Source: Mastigias papua
Taxonomy: Eukaryota > Cnidaria > Scyphozoa > Rhizostomeae > Mastigiidae
DNA length: 64,000 nucleotides
NCBI GenBank assembly: GCA_964019165.1
Contig: OZ025278.1
Location: 12,120,962 to 12,184,961 of the forward strand
Direction of reading: 5' to 3'
The notes under the pieces were generated by a model. It did no database searches. It was not told where the DNA came from and was given only the letters and a program-made list of their open reading frames with translations. The translations under genes and the position numbers were made by a program. Below, piece after piece: positions 1-14,469 of the stretch. Position 1 is the stretch's first letter, and the number at the start of each line of letters is the position of its first letter.

Positions 1-2726
1 TTTGGTCATTTTTAGGCAAAATACCAAGGCTATAGCCTTACTTTTTCGCCAAAAATGCCTCATTTTCATCACTTTTCAATCTGCAATCAAAATCAATCAA
101 TTTCAAATTTGGTCATTTTTAGGCAAAATACCAAGGCTATAGCCTTACGTTCTGGCCAAAAATGCCTCATTTTCATCACTTTTCAATCTGCAATCAAAAT
201 CAATCAATTTCAAATTTGGTCATTTTTAGGCAAAATACCAAGGCTATAGCCTTACTTTTTGGCCAAATATGCCTCATTTTCATCACTTTTCAATCTGCAA
301 TCAAAATCAATCAATTTCACATTTGGTCATTTGTAGGCAAAATACCAAGGCTATAGCCTTACTTATTGGCCAAAAATGCCTCATTTTCATCACTTTTCAA
401 TCTGCAATCAAAATCAATTAATTTCAAATTTGGTCATTTTTAGGCAAAATACCAAGGCTATAGCCTTACTTTTGGCCAAAAATGCCTCATTTTCATCACT
501 TGTCACTCTGCAATCAAAATCAATCAATTTCAAATTTGGCCATTTTTAGGCAAAATACCAAGGCTATAGCCTTACGTTTTGGCCAAAAATGCCTCATTTT
601 CATCACTTGTCAATCTGCAATCAAAATCAATCAATTTCAAATTTGGTCATTTTTAGGCAAAATACCAAGCCTATAGCCTTACTTTTTGGCCATAAATGCC
701 TCATTTTCATCACTTTTCAATCTGCAATCAAAATCAATCAATTTCAAATTTGGTCATTTTTAGGTAAAATACCAAGGCTATAGCCTTACGTTTTGGCCAA
801 ACATGCCTCATTTTCATCACTTTTCAATCTGCAATCAAAATCAATCAATTTCAAATTTGGTCATTTTTAGGCAAAATACCAAGGCTATAGCCTTACTTTT
901 GGCCAAACATGCCTCATTTTCATCACTTGTCACTCTGCAATCAAAATCAATCAATTTCAAATTTGGTCATTTTTAGGCAAAATACCAAGGCTATAGCCTT
1001 ACGTTTTGGCCAAAAATGCCTCATTTTCATCACTTGTCAATCTGCAATCAAAATCAATCAATTTCAAATTTGGTCATTTTTAGGCAAAATACCAAGCCTA
1101 TAGCCTTACTTTTTGGCCAAAAATGCCTCATTTTCATCACTTTTCAATCTGCAATCAAAATCAATCAATTTCAAATTTGGTCATTTTTAGGCAAAATACC
1201 AAGGCTATAGCCTTACGTTTTGGCCATAAATGCCTCATTTTCATCACTTTTCAATCTGCAATCAAAATCAATCAATTTCAAATTTGGTCATTTTTAGGCA
1301 AAATACCAAGGCTATAGCCTTACTTTTTGGCCATAAATGCCTCATTTTCATCACTTTTCAATTTGCAATCAAAATCAATCAATTTCAAATTTGGTCATTT
1401 TTAGGCAAAGTACCAAGGCTATAGCCTTACGTTTTGGCCAAAAATGCCTCATTTTCATCACTTTTCAATCTGCAATCAAAATCAATCAATTTCAAATTTG
1501 GTCATTTTTAGGCAAAATACCAAGCCTATAGCCTTACTTTTTGGCCAAAAATGCCTCATTTTCATCACTTTTCAATCTGCAATCAAAATCAATCAATTTC
1601 AAATTTGGTCATTTTTAGGCAAAATACCAAGGCTATAGCCTTACGTTTTGGCCAAAAATGCCTCATTTTCATCACTTGTCAATCTGCAATCAAAATCAAT
1701 CAATTTCAAATTTGGTCATTTTTAGGCAAAATACCAAGGCTATAGCCTTACTTATTGGCCAAAAATGCCTCATTTTCATCACTTTTCAATCTGCAATCAA
1801 AATCAAGCAATTTCACATTTGGTCATTTTTAGGCAAAATACCAAGGCTATAGCCTTACTTTTTGGCCATAAATGCCTCATTTTCATCACTTTTCAATTTG
1901 CAATCAAAATCAATCAATTTCAAATTTGGTCATTTTTAGGCAAAATACCAAGGCTATAGCCTTACTTTTTGGCCAGAAATGCCTCATTTTCATCACTTTT
2001 CAATCTGCAATCAAAATGAATCAATTTCAAATTTGGTCATTTTTAGGCAAAATACCAAGGCTATAGCCTTACTTTTTGGCCATAAATGCCTCATTTTCAT
2101 CACTTTTCAATTTGCAATCAAAATCAATCAATTTCAAATTTGGTCATTTTTAGGCAAAGTACCAAGGCTATAGCCTTACGTTTTGGCCAAAAATGCCTCA
2201 TTTTCATCACTTTTCAATCTGCAATCAAAATCAATCAATTTCAAATTTGGTCATTTTTAGGCAAAATACCAAGCCTATAGCCTTACTTTTTCGCCAAAAA
2301 TGCCTCATTTTCATCACTTTTCAATCTGCAATCAACATCAATCAATTTCAAATTTGGTCATTTTTAGGCAAAATACCAAGGCTATAGCCTTACGTTTTGG
2401 CCAAAAATGCCTCATTTTCATCACTTTTCAATCTGCAATCAAAATCAATCAATTTCAAATTTGGTCATTTTTAGGCAAAATACCAAGGCTATAGCCTTAC
2501 TTTTTGGCCAAAAATGCCTCATTTTCATCACTTTTCAATCTGCAATCAAAATCAATCAATTTCACATTTGGTCATTTTTAGGCAAAATACCAAGGCTATA
2601 GCCTTACTTATTGGCCAAAAATGCCTCATTTTCATCACTTTTCAATCTGCAATCAAAATCAATCAATTTCAAATTTGGTCATTTTTAGGCAAAATACCAA
2701 GGCTATAGCCTTACTTTTGGCCAAAA

Positions 2727-5700
2727 ATGCCTCATTTTCATCACTTGTCACTCTGCAATCAAAATCAATCAATTTCAAATTTGGTCAGTTTTAGGCAAAA
2801 TACCAAGGCTATAGCCTTACGTTTTGGCCAAAAATGCCTCATTTTCATCACTTGTCAATCTGCAATCAAAATCAATCAATTTCAAATTTGGTCATTTTTA
2901 GGCAAAATACCAAGCCTATAGCCTTACTTTTTGGCCAGAAATGCCTCATTTTCATCACTTTTCAATCTGCAATCAAAATCAATCAATTTCAAATTTGGTC
3001 ATTTTTAGGCAAAATACCAAGGCTATAGCCTTACGTTTTGGCCAAAAATGCCTCATTTTCATCACTTGTCAATCTGCAATCAAAATCAATCAATTTCAAA
3101 TTTGGTCATTTTTAGGCAAAATACCAAGGCTATAGCCTTACTTTTTGGCCATAAATGCCTCATTTTCATCACTTTTCAATTTGCAATCAAAATCAATCAA
3201 TTTCAAATTTGGTCATTTTTAGGCAAAGTACCAAGGCTATAGCCTTACGTTTTGGCCAAAAATGCCTCATTTTCATCACTTTTCAATCTGCAATCAAAAT
3301 CAATCAATTTCAAATTTGGTCATTTTTAGGCAAAATACCAAGCCTATAGCCTTACTTTTTCGCCAAAAATGCCTCATTTTCATCACTTTTCAATCTGCAA
3401 TCAAAATCAATCAATTTCAAATTTGGTCATTTTTAGGCAAAATACCAAGGCTATAGCCTTACGTTTTGGCCAAAAATGCCTCATTTTCATCACTTTTCAA
3501 TCTGCAATCAAAATCAATCAATTTCAAATTTGGTCATTTTTAGGCAAAATACCAAGGCTATAGCCTTACTTTTTGGCCAAAAATGCCTCATTTTCATCAC
3601 TTTTCAATCTGCAATCAAAATCAATCAATTTCACATTTGGTCATTTTTAGGCAAAATACCAAGGCTATAGCCTTACTTATTGGCCAAAAATGCCTCATTT
3701 TCATCACTTTTCAATCTGCAATCAAAATCAATCAATTTCAAATTTGGTCATTTTTAGGCAAAATACCAAGGCTATAGCCTTACTTTTGGCCAAAAATGCC
3801 TCATTTTCATCACTTTTCACTCTGCAATCAAAATCAATCAATTTCAAATTTGGTCAGTTTTAGGCAAAATACCAAGGCTATAGCCTTACGTTTTGGCCAA
3901 AAATGCCTCATTTTCATCACTTGTCAATCTGCAATCAAAATCAATCAATTTCAACTTTGGTCATTTTTAGGCAAAATACCAAGCCTATAGCCTTACTTTT
4001 TGGCCAAAAATGCCTCATTTTCATCACTTTTCAATCTGCAATCAAAATCAATCAATTTCAAATTTGGTCATTTTTAGGCAAAAAACCACGGCTATAGCCT
4101 TACGTTTTGGCCAAAAATGCCTCATTTTCATCACTTTTCAATCTGCAATCAAAATCAATCAATTTCAAATTTGGTCATTTTTAGGCAAAATACCAAGGCT
4201 ATAGCCTTACTTTTTCGCCAAAAATGCCTCATTTTCATCACTTTTCAATCTGCAATCAAAATCAATCAATTTCAAATTTGGTCATTTTTAGGCAAAATAC
4301 CAAGGCTATAGCCTTACGTTTTGGCCAAAAATGCCTCATTTTCATCACTTGTCAATCTGCAATCAAAATCAATCAATTTCAAATTTGGTCATTTTTAGGC
4401 AAAATACCAAGGCTATAGCCTTACTTTTTGGCCATAAATGCCTCATTTTCATCACTTTTCAATTTGCAATCAAAATCAATCAATTTCAAATTTGGTCATT
4501 TTTAGGCAAAGTACCAAGGCTATAGCCTTACGTTTTGGCCAAAAATGCCTCATTTTCATCACTTTTCAATCTGCAATCAAAATCAATCAATTTCAAATTT
4601 GGTCATTTTTAGGCAAAATACCAAGCCTATAGCCTTACTTTTGGCCAAAAATGCCTCATTTTCATCACTTGTCACTCTGCAATCAAAATCAATCAATTTC
4701 AAATTTGGTCAGTTTTAGGCAAAATACCAAGGCTATAGCCTTACGTTTTGGCCAAAAATGCCTCATTTTCATCACTTGTCAATCTGCAATCAAAATCAAT
4801 CAATTTCAAATTTGGTCATTTTTAGGCAAAATACCAAGCCTATAGCCTTACTTTTTGGCCAGAAATGCCTCATTTTCATCACTTTTCAATCTGCAATCAA
4901 AATCAATCAATTTCAAATTTGGTCATTTTTAGGCAAAATACCAAGGCTATAGCCTTACGTTTTGGCCAAAAATGCCTCATTTTCATCACTTGTCAATCTG
5001 CAATCAAAATCAATCAATTTCAAATTTGGTCATTTTTAGGCAAAATACCAAGGCTATAGCCTTACTTTTTGGCCATAAATGCCTCATTTTCATCACTTTT
5101 CAATTTGCAATCAAAATCAATCAATTTCAAATTTGGTCATTTTTAGGCAAAGTACCAAGGCTATAGCCTTACGTTTTGGCCAAAAATGCCTCATTTTCAT
5201 CACTTTTCAATCTGCAATCAAAATCAATCAATTTCAAATTTGGTCATTTTTAGGCAAAATACCAAGCCTATAGCCTTACTTTTTCGCCAAAAATGCCTCA
5301 TTTTCATCACTTTTCAATCTGCAATCAACATCAATCAATTTCAAATTTGGTCATTTTTAGGCAAAATACCAAGGCTATAGCCTTACGTTTTGGCCAAAAA
5401 TGCCTCATTTTCATCACTTTTCAATCTGCAATCAAAATCAATCAATTTCAAATTTGGTCATTTTTAGGCAAAATACCAAGGCTATAGCCTTACTTTTTGG
5501 CCAAAAATGCCTCATTTTCATCACTTTTCAATCTGCAATCAAAATCAATCAATTTCACATTTGGTCATTTTTAGGCAAAATACCAAGGCTATAGCCTTAC
5601 TTATTGGCCAAAAATGCCTCATTTTCATCACTTTTCAATCTGCAATCAAAATCAATCAATTTCAAATTTGGTCATTTTTAGGCAAAATACCAAGGCTATA

Positions 5701-8700
5701 GCCTTACTTTTGGCCAAAAATGCCTCATTTTCATCACTTGTCACTCTGCAATCAAAATCAATCAATTTCAAATTTGGTCAGTTTTAGGCAAAATACCAAG
5801 GCTATAGCCTTACGTTTTGGCCAAAAATGCCTCATTTTCATCACTTGTCAATCTGCAATCAAAATCAATCAATTTCAAATTTGGTCATTTTTAGGCAAAA
5901 TACCAAGCCTATAGCCTTACTTTTTGGCCAGAAATGCCTCATTTTCATCACTTTTCAATCTGCAATCAAAATCAATCAATTTCAAATTTGGTCATTTTTA
6001 GGCAAAATACCAAGGCTATAGCCTTACGTTTTGGCCAAAAATGCCTCATTTTCATCACTTGTCAATCTGCAATCAAAATCAATCAATTTCAAATTTGGTC
6101 ATTTTTAGGCAAAATACCAAGGCTATAGCCTTACTTTTTGGCCATAAATGCCTCATTTTCATCACTTTTCAATTTGCAATCAAAATCAATCAATTTCAAA
6201 TTTGGTCATTTTTAGGCAAAGTACCAAGGCTATAGCCTTACGTTTTGGCCAAAAATGCCTCATTTTCATCACTTTTCAATCTGCAATCAAAATCAATCAA
6301 TTTCAAATTTGGTCATTTTTAGGCAAAATACCAAGCCTATAGCCTTACTTTTGGCCAAAAATGCCTCATTTTCATCACTTGTCACTCTGCAATCAAAATC
6401 AATCAATTTCAAATTTGGTCAGTTTTAGGCAAAATACCAAGGCTATAGCCTTACGTTTTGGCCAAAAATGCCTCATTTTCATCACTTGTCAATCTGCAAT
6501 CAAAATCAATCAATTTCAAATTTGGTCATTTTTAGGCAAAATACCAAGCCTATAGCCTTACTTTTTGGCCAGAAATGCCTCATTTTCATCACTTTTCAAT
6601 CTGCAATCAAAATCAATCAATTTCAAATTTGGTCATTTTTAGGCAAAATACCAAGGCTATAGCCTTACGTTTTGGCCAAAAATGCCTCATTTTCATCACT
6701 TGTCAATCTGCAATCAAAATCAATCAATTTCAAATTTGGTCATTTTTAGGCAAAATACCAAGGCTATAGCCTTACTTTTTGGCCATAAATGCCTCATTTT
6801 CATCACTTTTCAATTTGCAATCAAAATCAATCAATTTCAAATTTGGTCATTTTTAGGCAAAGTACCAAGGCTATAGCCTTACGTTTTGGCCAAAAATGCC
6901 TCATTTTCATCACTTTTCAATCTGCAATCAAAATCAATCAATTTCAAATTTGGTCATTTTTAGGCAAAATACCAAGCCTATAGCCTTACTTTTTCGCCAA
7001 AAATGCCTCATTTTCATCACTTTTCAATCTGCAATCAAAATCAATCAATTTCAAATTTGGTCATTTTTAGGCAAAATACCAAGGCTATAGCCTTACGTTT
7101 TGGCCAAAAATGCCTCATTTTCATCACTTTTCAATCTGCAATCAAAATCAATCAATTTCAAATTTGGTCATTTTTAGGCAAAATACCAAGGCTATAGCCT
7201 TACTTTTTGGCCAAAAATGCCTCATTTTCATCACTTTTCAATCTGCAATCAAAATCAATCAATTTCACATTTGGTCATTTTTAGGCAAAATACCAAGGCT
7301 ATAGCCTTACTTATTGGCCAAAAATGCCTCATTTTCATCACTTTTCAATCTGCAATCAAAATCAATCAATTTCAAATTTGGTCATTTTTAGGCAAAATAC
7401 CAAGGCTATAGCCTTACTTTTGGCCAAAAATGCCTCATTTTCATCACTTGTCACTCTGCAATCAAAATCAATCAATTTCAAATTTGGTCAGTTTTAGGCA
7501 AAATACCAAGGCTATAGCCTTACGTTTTGGCCAAAAATGCCTCATTTTCATCACTTGTCAATCTGCAATCAAAATCAATCAATTTCAACTTTGGTCATTT
7601 TTAGGCAAAATACCAAGCCTATAGCCTTACTTTTTGGCCAAAAATGCCTCATTTTCATCACTTTTCAATCTGCAATCAAAATCAATCAATTTCAAATTTG
7701 GTCATTTTTAGGCAAAAAACCACGGCTATAGCCTTACGTTTTGGCCAAAAATGCCTCATTTTCATCACTTTTCAATCTGCAATCAAAATCAATCAATTTC
7801 AAATTTGGTCATTTTTAGGCAAAATACCAAGGCTATAGCCTTACTTTTTCGCCAAAAATGCCTCATTTTCATCACTTTTCAATCTGCAATCAAAATCAAT
7901 CAATTTCAAATTTGGTCATTTTTAGGCAAAATACCAAGGCTATAGCCTTACGTTTTGGCCAAAAATGCCTCATTTTCATCACTTGTCAATCTGCAATCAA
8001 AATCAATCAATTTCAAATTTGGTCATTTTTAGGCAAAATACCAAGGCTATAGCCTTACTTTTTGGCCATAAATGCCTCATTTTCATCACTTTTCAATTTG
8101 CAATCAAAATCAATCAATTTCAAATTTGGTCATTTTTAGGCAAAGTACCAAGGCTATAGCCTTACGTTTTGGCCAAAAATGCCTCATTTTCATCACTTTT
8201 CAATCTGCAATCAAAATCAATCAATTTCAAATTTGGTCATTTTTAGGCAAAATACCAAGCCTATAGCCTTACTTTTGGCCAAAAATGCCTCATTTTCATC
8301 ACTTGTCACTCTGCAATCAAAATCAATCAATTTCAAATTTGGTCAGTTTTAGGCAAAATACCAAGGCTATAGCCTTACGTTTTGGCCAAAAATGCCTCAT
8401 TTTCATCACTTGTCAATCTGCAATCAAAATCAATCAATTTCAAATTTGGTCATTTTTAGGCAAAATACCAAGCCTATAGCCTTACTTTTTGGCCAGAAAT
8501 GCCTCATTTTCATCACTTTTCAATCTGCAATCAAAATCAATCAATTTCAAATTTGGTCATTTTTAGGCAAAATACCAAGGCTATAGCCTTACGTTTTGGC
8601 CAAAAATGCCTCATTTTCATCACTTGTCAATCTGCAATCAAAATCAATCAATTTCAAATTTGGTCATTTTTAGGCAAAATACCAAGGCTATAGCCTTACT

Positions 8701-11700
8701 TTTTGGCCATAAATGCCTCATTTTCATCACTTTTCAATTTGCAATCAAAATCAATCAATTTCAAATTTGGTCATTTTTAGGCAAAGTACCAAGGCTATAG
8801 CCTTACGTTTTGGCCAAAAATGCCTCATTTTCATCACTTTTCAATCTGCAATCAAAATCAATCAATTTCAAATTTGGTCATTTTTAGGCAAAATACCAAG
8901 CCTATAGCCTTACTTTTTCGCCAAAAATGCCTCATTTTCATCACTTTTCAATCTGCAATCAAAATCAATCAATTTCAAATTTGGTCATTTTTAGGCAAAA
9001 TACCAAGGCTATAGCCTTACGTTTTGGCCAAAAATGCCTCATTTTCATCACTTTTCAATCTGCAATCAAAATCAATCAATTTCAAATTTGGTCATTTTTA
9101 GGCAAAATACCAAGGCTATAGCCTTACTTTTTGGCCAAAAATGCCTCATTTTCATCACTTTTCAATCTGCAATCAAAATCAATCAATTTCACATTTGGTC
9201 ATTTTTAGGCAAAATACCAAGGCTATAGCCTTACTTATTGGCCAAAAATGCCTCATTTTCATCACTTTTCAATCTGCAATCAAAATCAATCAATTTCAAA
9301 TTTGGTCATTTTTAGGCAAAATACCAAGGCTATAGCCTTACTTTTGGCCAAAAATGCCTCATTTTCATCACTTGTCACTCTGCAATCAAAATCAATCAAT
9401 TTCAAATTTGGTCAGTTTTAGGCAAAATACCAAGGCTATAGCCTTACGTTTTGGCCAAAAATGCCTCATTTTCATCACTTGTCAATCTGCAATCAAAATC
9501 AATCAATTTCAACTTTGGTCATTTTTAGGCAAAATACCAAGCCTATAGCCTTACTTTTTGGCCAAAAATGCCTCATTTTCATCACTTTTCAATCTGCAAT
9601 CAAAATCAATCAATTTCAAATTTGGTCATTTTTAGGCAAAAAACCACGGCTATAGCCTTACGTTTTGGCCAAAAATGCCTCATTTTCATCACTTTTCAAT
9701 CTGCAATCAAAATCAATCAATTTCAAATTTGGTCATTTTTAGGCAAAATACCAAGGCTATAGCCTTACTTTTTCGCCAAAAATGCCTCATTTTCATCACT
9801 TTTCAATCTGCAATCAAAATCAATCAATTTCAAATTTGGTCATTTTTAGGCAAAATACCAAGGCTATAGCCTTACGTTTTGGCCAAAAATGCCTCATTTT
9901 CATCACTTTTCAATCTGCAATCAAAATCAATCAATTTCAAATTTGGTCATTTTTAGGCAAAATACCAAGGCTATAGCCTTACTTTTTGGCCAAAAATGCC
10001 TCATTTTCATCACTTTTCAATCTGCAATCAAAATCAATCAATTTCACATTTGGTCATTTTTAGGCAAAATACCAAGGCTATAGCCTTACTTATTGGCCAA
10101 AAATGCCTCATTTTCATCACTGTTCAATCTGCAATCAAAATCAATCAATTTCAAATTTGGTCATTTTTAGGCAAAATACCAAGGCTATAGCCTTACTTTT
10201 TGGCCAAAAATGCCTCATTTTCATCACTTTTCAATCTGCAATCAAAATCAATCAATTTCACATTTGGTCATTTTTAGGCAAAATACCAAGGCTATAGCCT
10301 TACTTATTGGCCAAAAATGCCTCATTTTCATCACTTTTCAATCTGCAATCAAAATCAATCAATTTCAAATTTGGTCATTTTTAGGCAAAATACCAAGGCT
10401 ATAGCCTTACTTTTGGCCAAAAATGCCTCATTTTCATCACTTGTCACTCTGCAATCAAAATCAATCAATTTCAAATTTGGTCAGTTTTAGGCAAAATACC
10501 AAGGCTATAGCCTTACGTTTTGGCCAAAAATGCCTCATTTTCATCACTTGTCAATCTGCAATCAAAATCAATCAATTTCAAATTTGGTCATTTTTAGGCA
10601 AAATACCAAGCCTATAGCCTTACTTTTTGGCCAGAAATGCCTCATTTTCATCACTTTTCAATCTGCAATCAAAATCAATCAATTTCAAATTTGGTCATTT
10701 TTAGGCAAAATACCAAGGCTATAGCCTTACGTTTTGGCCAAAAATGCCTCATTTTCATCACTTGTCAATCTGCAATCAAAATCAATCAATTTCAAATTTG
10801 GTCATTTTTAGGCAAAATACCAAGGCTATAGCCTTACTTTTTGGCCATAAATGCCTCATTTTCATCACTTTTCAATTTGCAATCAAAATCAATCAATTTC
10901 AAATTTGGTCATTTTTAGGCAAAGTACCAAGGCTATAGCCTTACGTTTTGGCCAAAAATGCCTCATTTTCATCACTTTTCAATCTGCAATCAAAATCAAT
11001 CAATTTCAAATTTGGTCATTTTTAGGCAAAATACCAAGCCTATAGCCTTACTTTTGGCCAAAAATGCCTCATTTTCATCACTTGTCACTCTGCAATCAAA
11101 ATCAATCAATTTCAAATTTGGTCAGTTTTAGGCAAAATACCAAGGCTATAGCCTTACGTTTTGGCCAAAAATGCCTCATTTTCATCACTTGTCAATCTGC
11201 AATCAAAATCAATCAATTTCAAATTTGGTCATTTTTAGGCAAAATACCAAGCCTATAGCCTTACTTTTTGGCCAGAAATGCCTCATTTTCATCACTTTTC
11301 AATCTGCAATCAAAATCAATCAATTTCAAATTTGGTCATTTTTAGGCAAAATACCAAGGCTATAGCCTTACGTTTTGGCCAAAAATGCCTCATTTTCATC
11401 ACTTGTCAATCTGCAATCAAAATCAATCAATTTCAAATTTGGTCATTTTTAGGCAAAATACCAAGGCTATAGCCTTACTTTTTGGCCATAAATGCCTCAT
11501 TTTCATCACTTTTCAATTTGCAATCAAAATCAATCAATTTCAAATTTGGTCATTTTTAGGCAAAGTACCAAGGCTATAGCCTTACGTTTTGGCCAAAAAT
11601 GCCTCATTTTCATCACTTTTCAATCTGCAATCAAAATCAATCAATTTCAAATTTGGTCATTTTTAGGCAAAATACCAAGCCTATAGCCTTACTTTTTCGC

Positions 11701-12987
11701 CAAAAATGCCTCATTTTCATCACTTTTCAATCTGCAATCAAAATCAATCAATTTCAAATTTGGTCATTTTTAGGCAAAATACCAAGGCTATAGCCTTACG
11801 TTTTGGCCAAAAATGCCTCATTTTCATCACTTTTCAATCTGCAATCAAAATCAATCAATTTCAAATTTGGTCATTTTTAGGCAAAATACCAAGGCTATAG
11901 CCTTACTTTTTGGCCAAAAATGCCTCATTTTCATCACTTTTCAATCTGCAATCAAAATCAATCAATTTCACATTTGGTCATTTTTAGGCAAAATACCAAG
12001 GCTATAGCCTTACTTATTGGCCAAAAATGCCTCATTTTCATCACTTTTCAATCTGCAATCAAAATCAATCAATTTCAAATTTGGTCATTTTTAGGCAAAA
12101 TACCAAGGCTATAGCCTTACTTTTGGCCAAAAATGCCTCATTTTCATCACTTGTCACTCTGCAATCAAAATCAATCAATTTCAAATTTGGTCAGTTTTAG
12201 GCAAAATACCAAGGCTATAGCCTTACGTTTTGGCCAAAAATGCCTCATTTTCATCACTTGTCAATCTGCAATCAAAATCAATCAATTTCAACTTTGGTCA
12301 TTTTTAGGCAAAATACCAAGCCTATAGCCTTACTTTTTGGCCAAAAATGCCTCATTTTCATCACTTTTCAATCTGCAATCAAAATCAATCAATTTCAAAT
12401 TTGGTCATTTTTAGGCAAAAACCCACGGCTATAGCCTTACGTTTTGGCCAAAAATGCCTCATTTTCATCACTTTTCAATCTGCAATCAAAATCAATCAAT
12501 TTCAAATTTGGTCATTTTTAGGCAAAATACCAAGGCTATAGCCTTACTTTTTCGCCAAAAATGCCTCATTTTCATCACTTTTCAATCTGCAATCAAAATC
12601 AATCAATTTCAAATTTGGTCATTTTTAGGCAAAATACCAAGGCTATAGCCTTACGTTTTGGCCAAAAATGCCTCATTTTCATCACTTTTCAATCTGCAAT
12701 CAAAATCAATCAATTTCAAATTTGGTCATTTTTAGGCAAAATACCAAGGCTATAGCCTTACTTTTTGGCCAAAAATGCCTCATTTTCATCACTTTTCAAT
12801 CTGCAATCAAAATCAATCAATTTCACATTTGGTCATTTTTAGGCAAAATACCAAGGCTATAGCCTTACTTATTGGCCAAAAATGCCTCATTTTCATCACT
12901 GTTCAATCTGCAATCAAAATCAATCAATTTCAAATTTGGTCATTTTTAGGCAAAATACCAAGGCTATAGCCTTACTTTTGGCCAAAA
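2727..12987. repeat. Higher-order repeat zone of 6-, 8- and 10-monomer blocks
   Basis: A diagnostic 106-bp monomer, recognisable by CACTTGTCACTCTGC (one copy at 3796 has TTTTCAC), begins blocks at 2727, 3796, 4651, 5720, 6361, 7430, 8285, 9354, 10423, 11064, 12133 and 12988. Intervals are 1069, 855, 1069, 641, 1069, 855, 1069, 1069, 641, 1069 and 855 bp, that is 10, 8 or 6 monomers minus one base. The order 1069/855/1069/641 repeats once exactly, giving a 3634-bp super-period. In the third pass the 855 block is expanded to 1069 by two extra monomers near 9996-10209. Private variants confirm block identity: AACTTTGGTC and AAAAAACCACGG recur only in the 855-type blocks. Confidence 0.9.
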
Positions 12988-14469
12988 ATGCCTCATTTTC
13001 ATCACTTGTCACTCTGCAATCAAAATCAATCAAGTTCAAATTTGGTCATTTTTAGGCAAAATACCAAGGCTATAGCCTTACTTTTTGGCCAAAAATGCCT
13101 CATTTTCATCACTTGTCAATCTGCAATCAAAATCAATCAATTTCAAATTTGGTCATTTGTAGGCAAAATACCAAGCCTATAGCCTTACTTTTTGGCCAAA
13201 AATGCCTCATTTTCATCACTTTTCAATCTGCAATCAAAATCAATCAATTTCAAATTTGGTCATTTTTAGGCAAAAAACCACGGCTATAGCCTTACGTTTT
13301 GGCCAAAAATGCCTCATTTTCATCACTTTTCAATCTGCAATCAAAATCAATCAATTTCAAATTTGGTCATTTTTAGGCAAAATACCAAGGCTATAGCCTT
13401 ACTTTTTGGCCATAAATGCCTCATTTTCATCACTTGTCAATCTGCAATCAAAATCAATCAATTTCAAATTTGGTCATTTTTAGGCAAAATACCAAGGCTA
13501 TAGCCTTACTTATTGGCCAAAAATGCCTCATTTTCATCACTTTTCAATCTGCAATCAAAATCAATCAATTTCACATTTGGTCATTTTTAGGCAAAATACC
13601 AAGGCTATAGCCTTACTTTTTGGCCATAAATGCCTCATTTTCATCACTTTTCAATTTGCAATCAAAATCAATCAATTTCAAATTTGGTCATTTTTAGGCA
13701 AAGTACCAAGGCTATAGCCTTACGTTTTGGCCAAAAATGCCTCATTTTCATCACTTTTCAATCTGCAATCAAAATCAATCAATTTCAAATTTGGTCATTT
13801 TTAGGCAAAATACCAAGGCTATAGCCTTACTTTTTGGCCAAAAATGCCTCATTTTCATCACTTGTCAATCTGCAATCAAAATCAATCAATTTCAAATTTG
13901 GTCATTTGTAGGCAAAATACCAAGCCTATAGCCTTACTTTTTGGCCAAAAATGCCTCATTTTCATCACTTTTCAATCTGCAATCAAAATCAATCAATTTC
14001 AAATTTGGTCATTTTTAGGCAAAATACCAAGGCTATAGCCTTACGTTTTGGCCATAAATGCCTCATTTTCATCACTTTTCAATCTGCAATCAAAATCAAT
14101 CAATTTCACATTTGGTCATTTTTAGGCAAAATACCAAGGCTATAGCCTTACTTATTGGCCAAAAATGCCTCATTTTCATCACTTTTCAATCTGCAATCAA
14201 AATCAATCAATTTCACATTTGGTCATTTTTAGGCAAAATACCAAGGCTATAGCCTTACTTTTTGGCCATAAATGCCTCATTTTCATCACTTTTCACTTTG
14301 CAATCAAAATCAATCAATTTCAAATTTGGTCATTTTTAGGCAAAGTACCAAGGCTATAGCCTTACGTTTTGGCCAAAAATGCCTCATTTTCATCACTTTT
14401 CAATCTGCAATCAAAATCAATCAATTTCAAATTTGGTCATTTTTAGGCAAAATACCAAGGCTATAGCCT

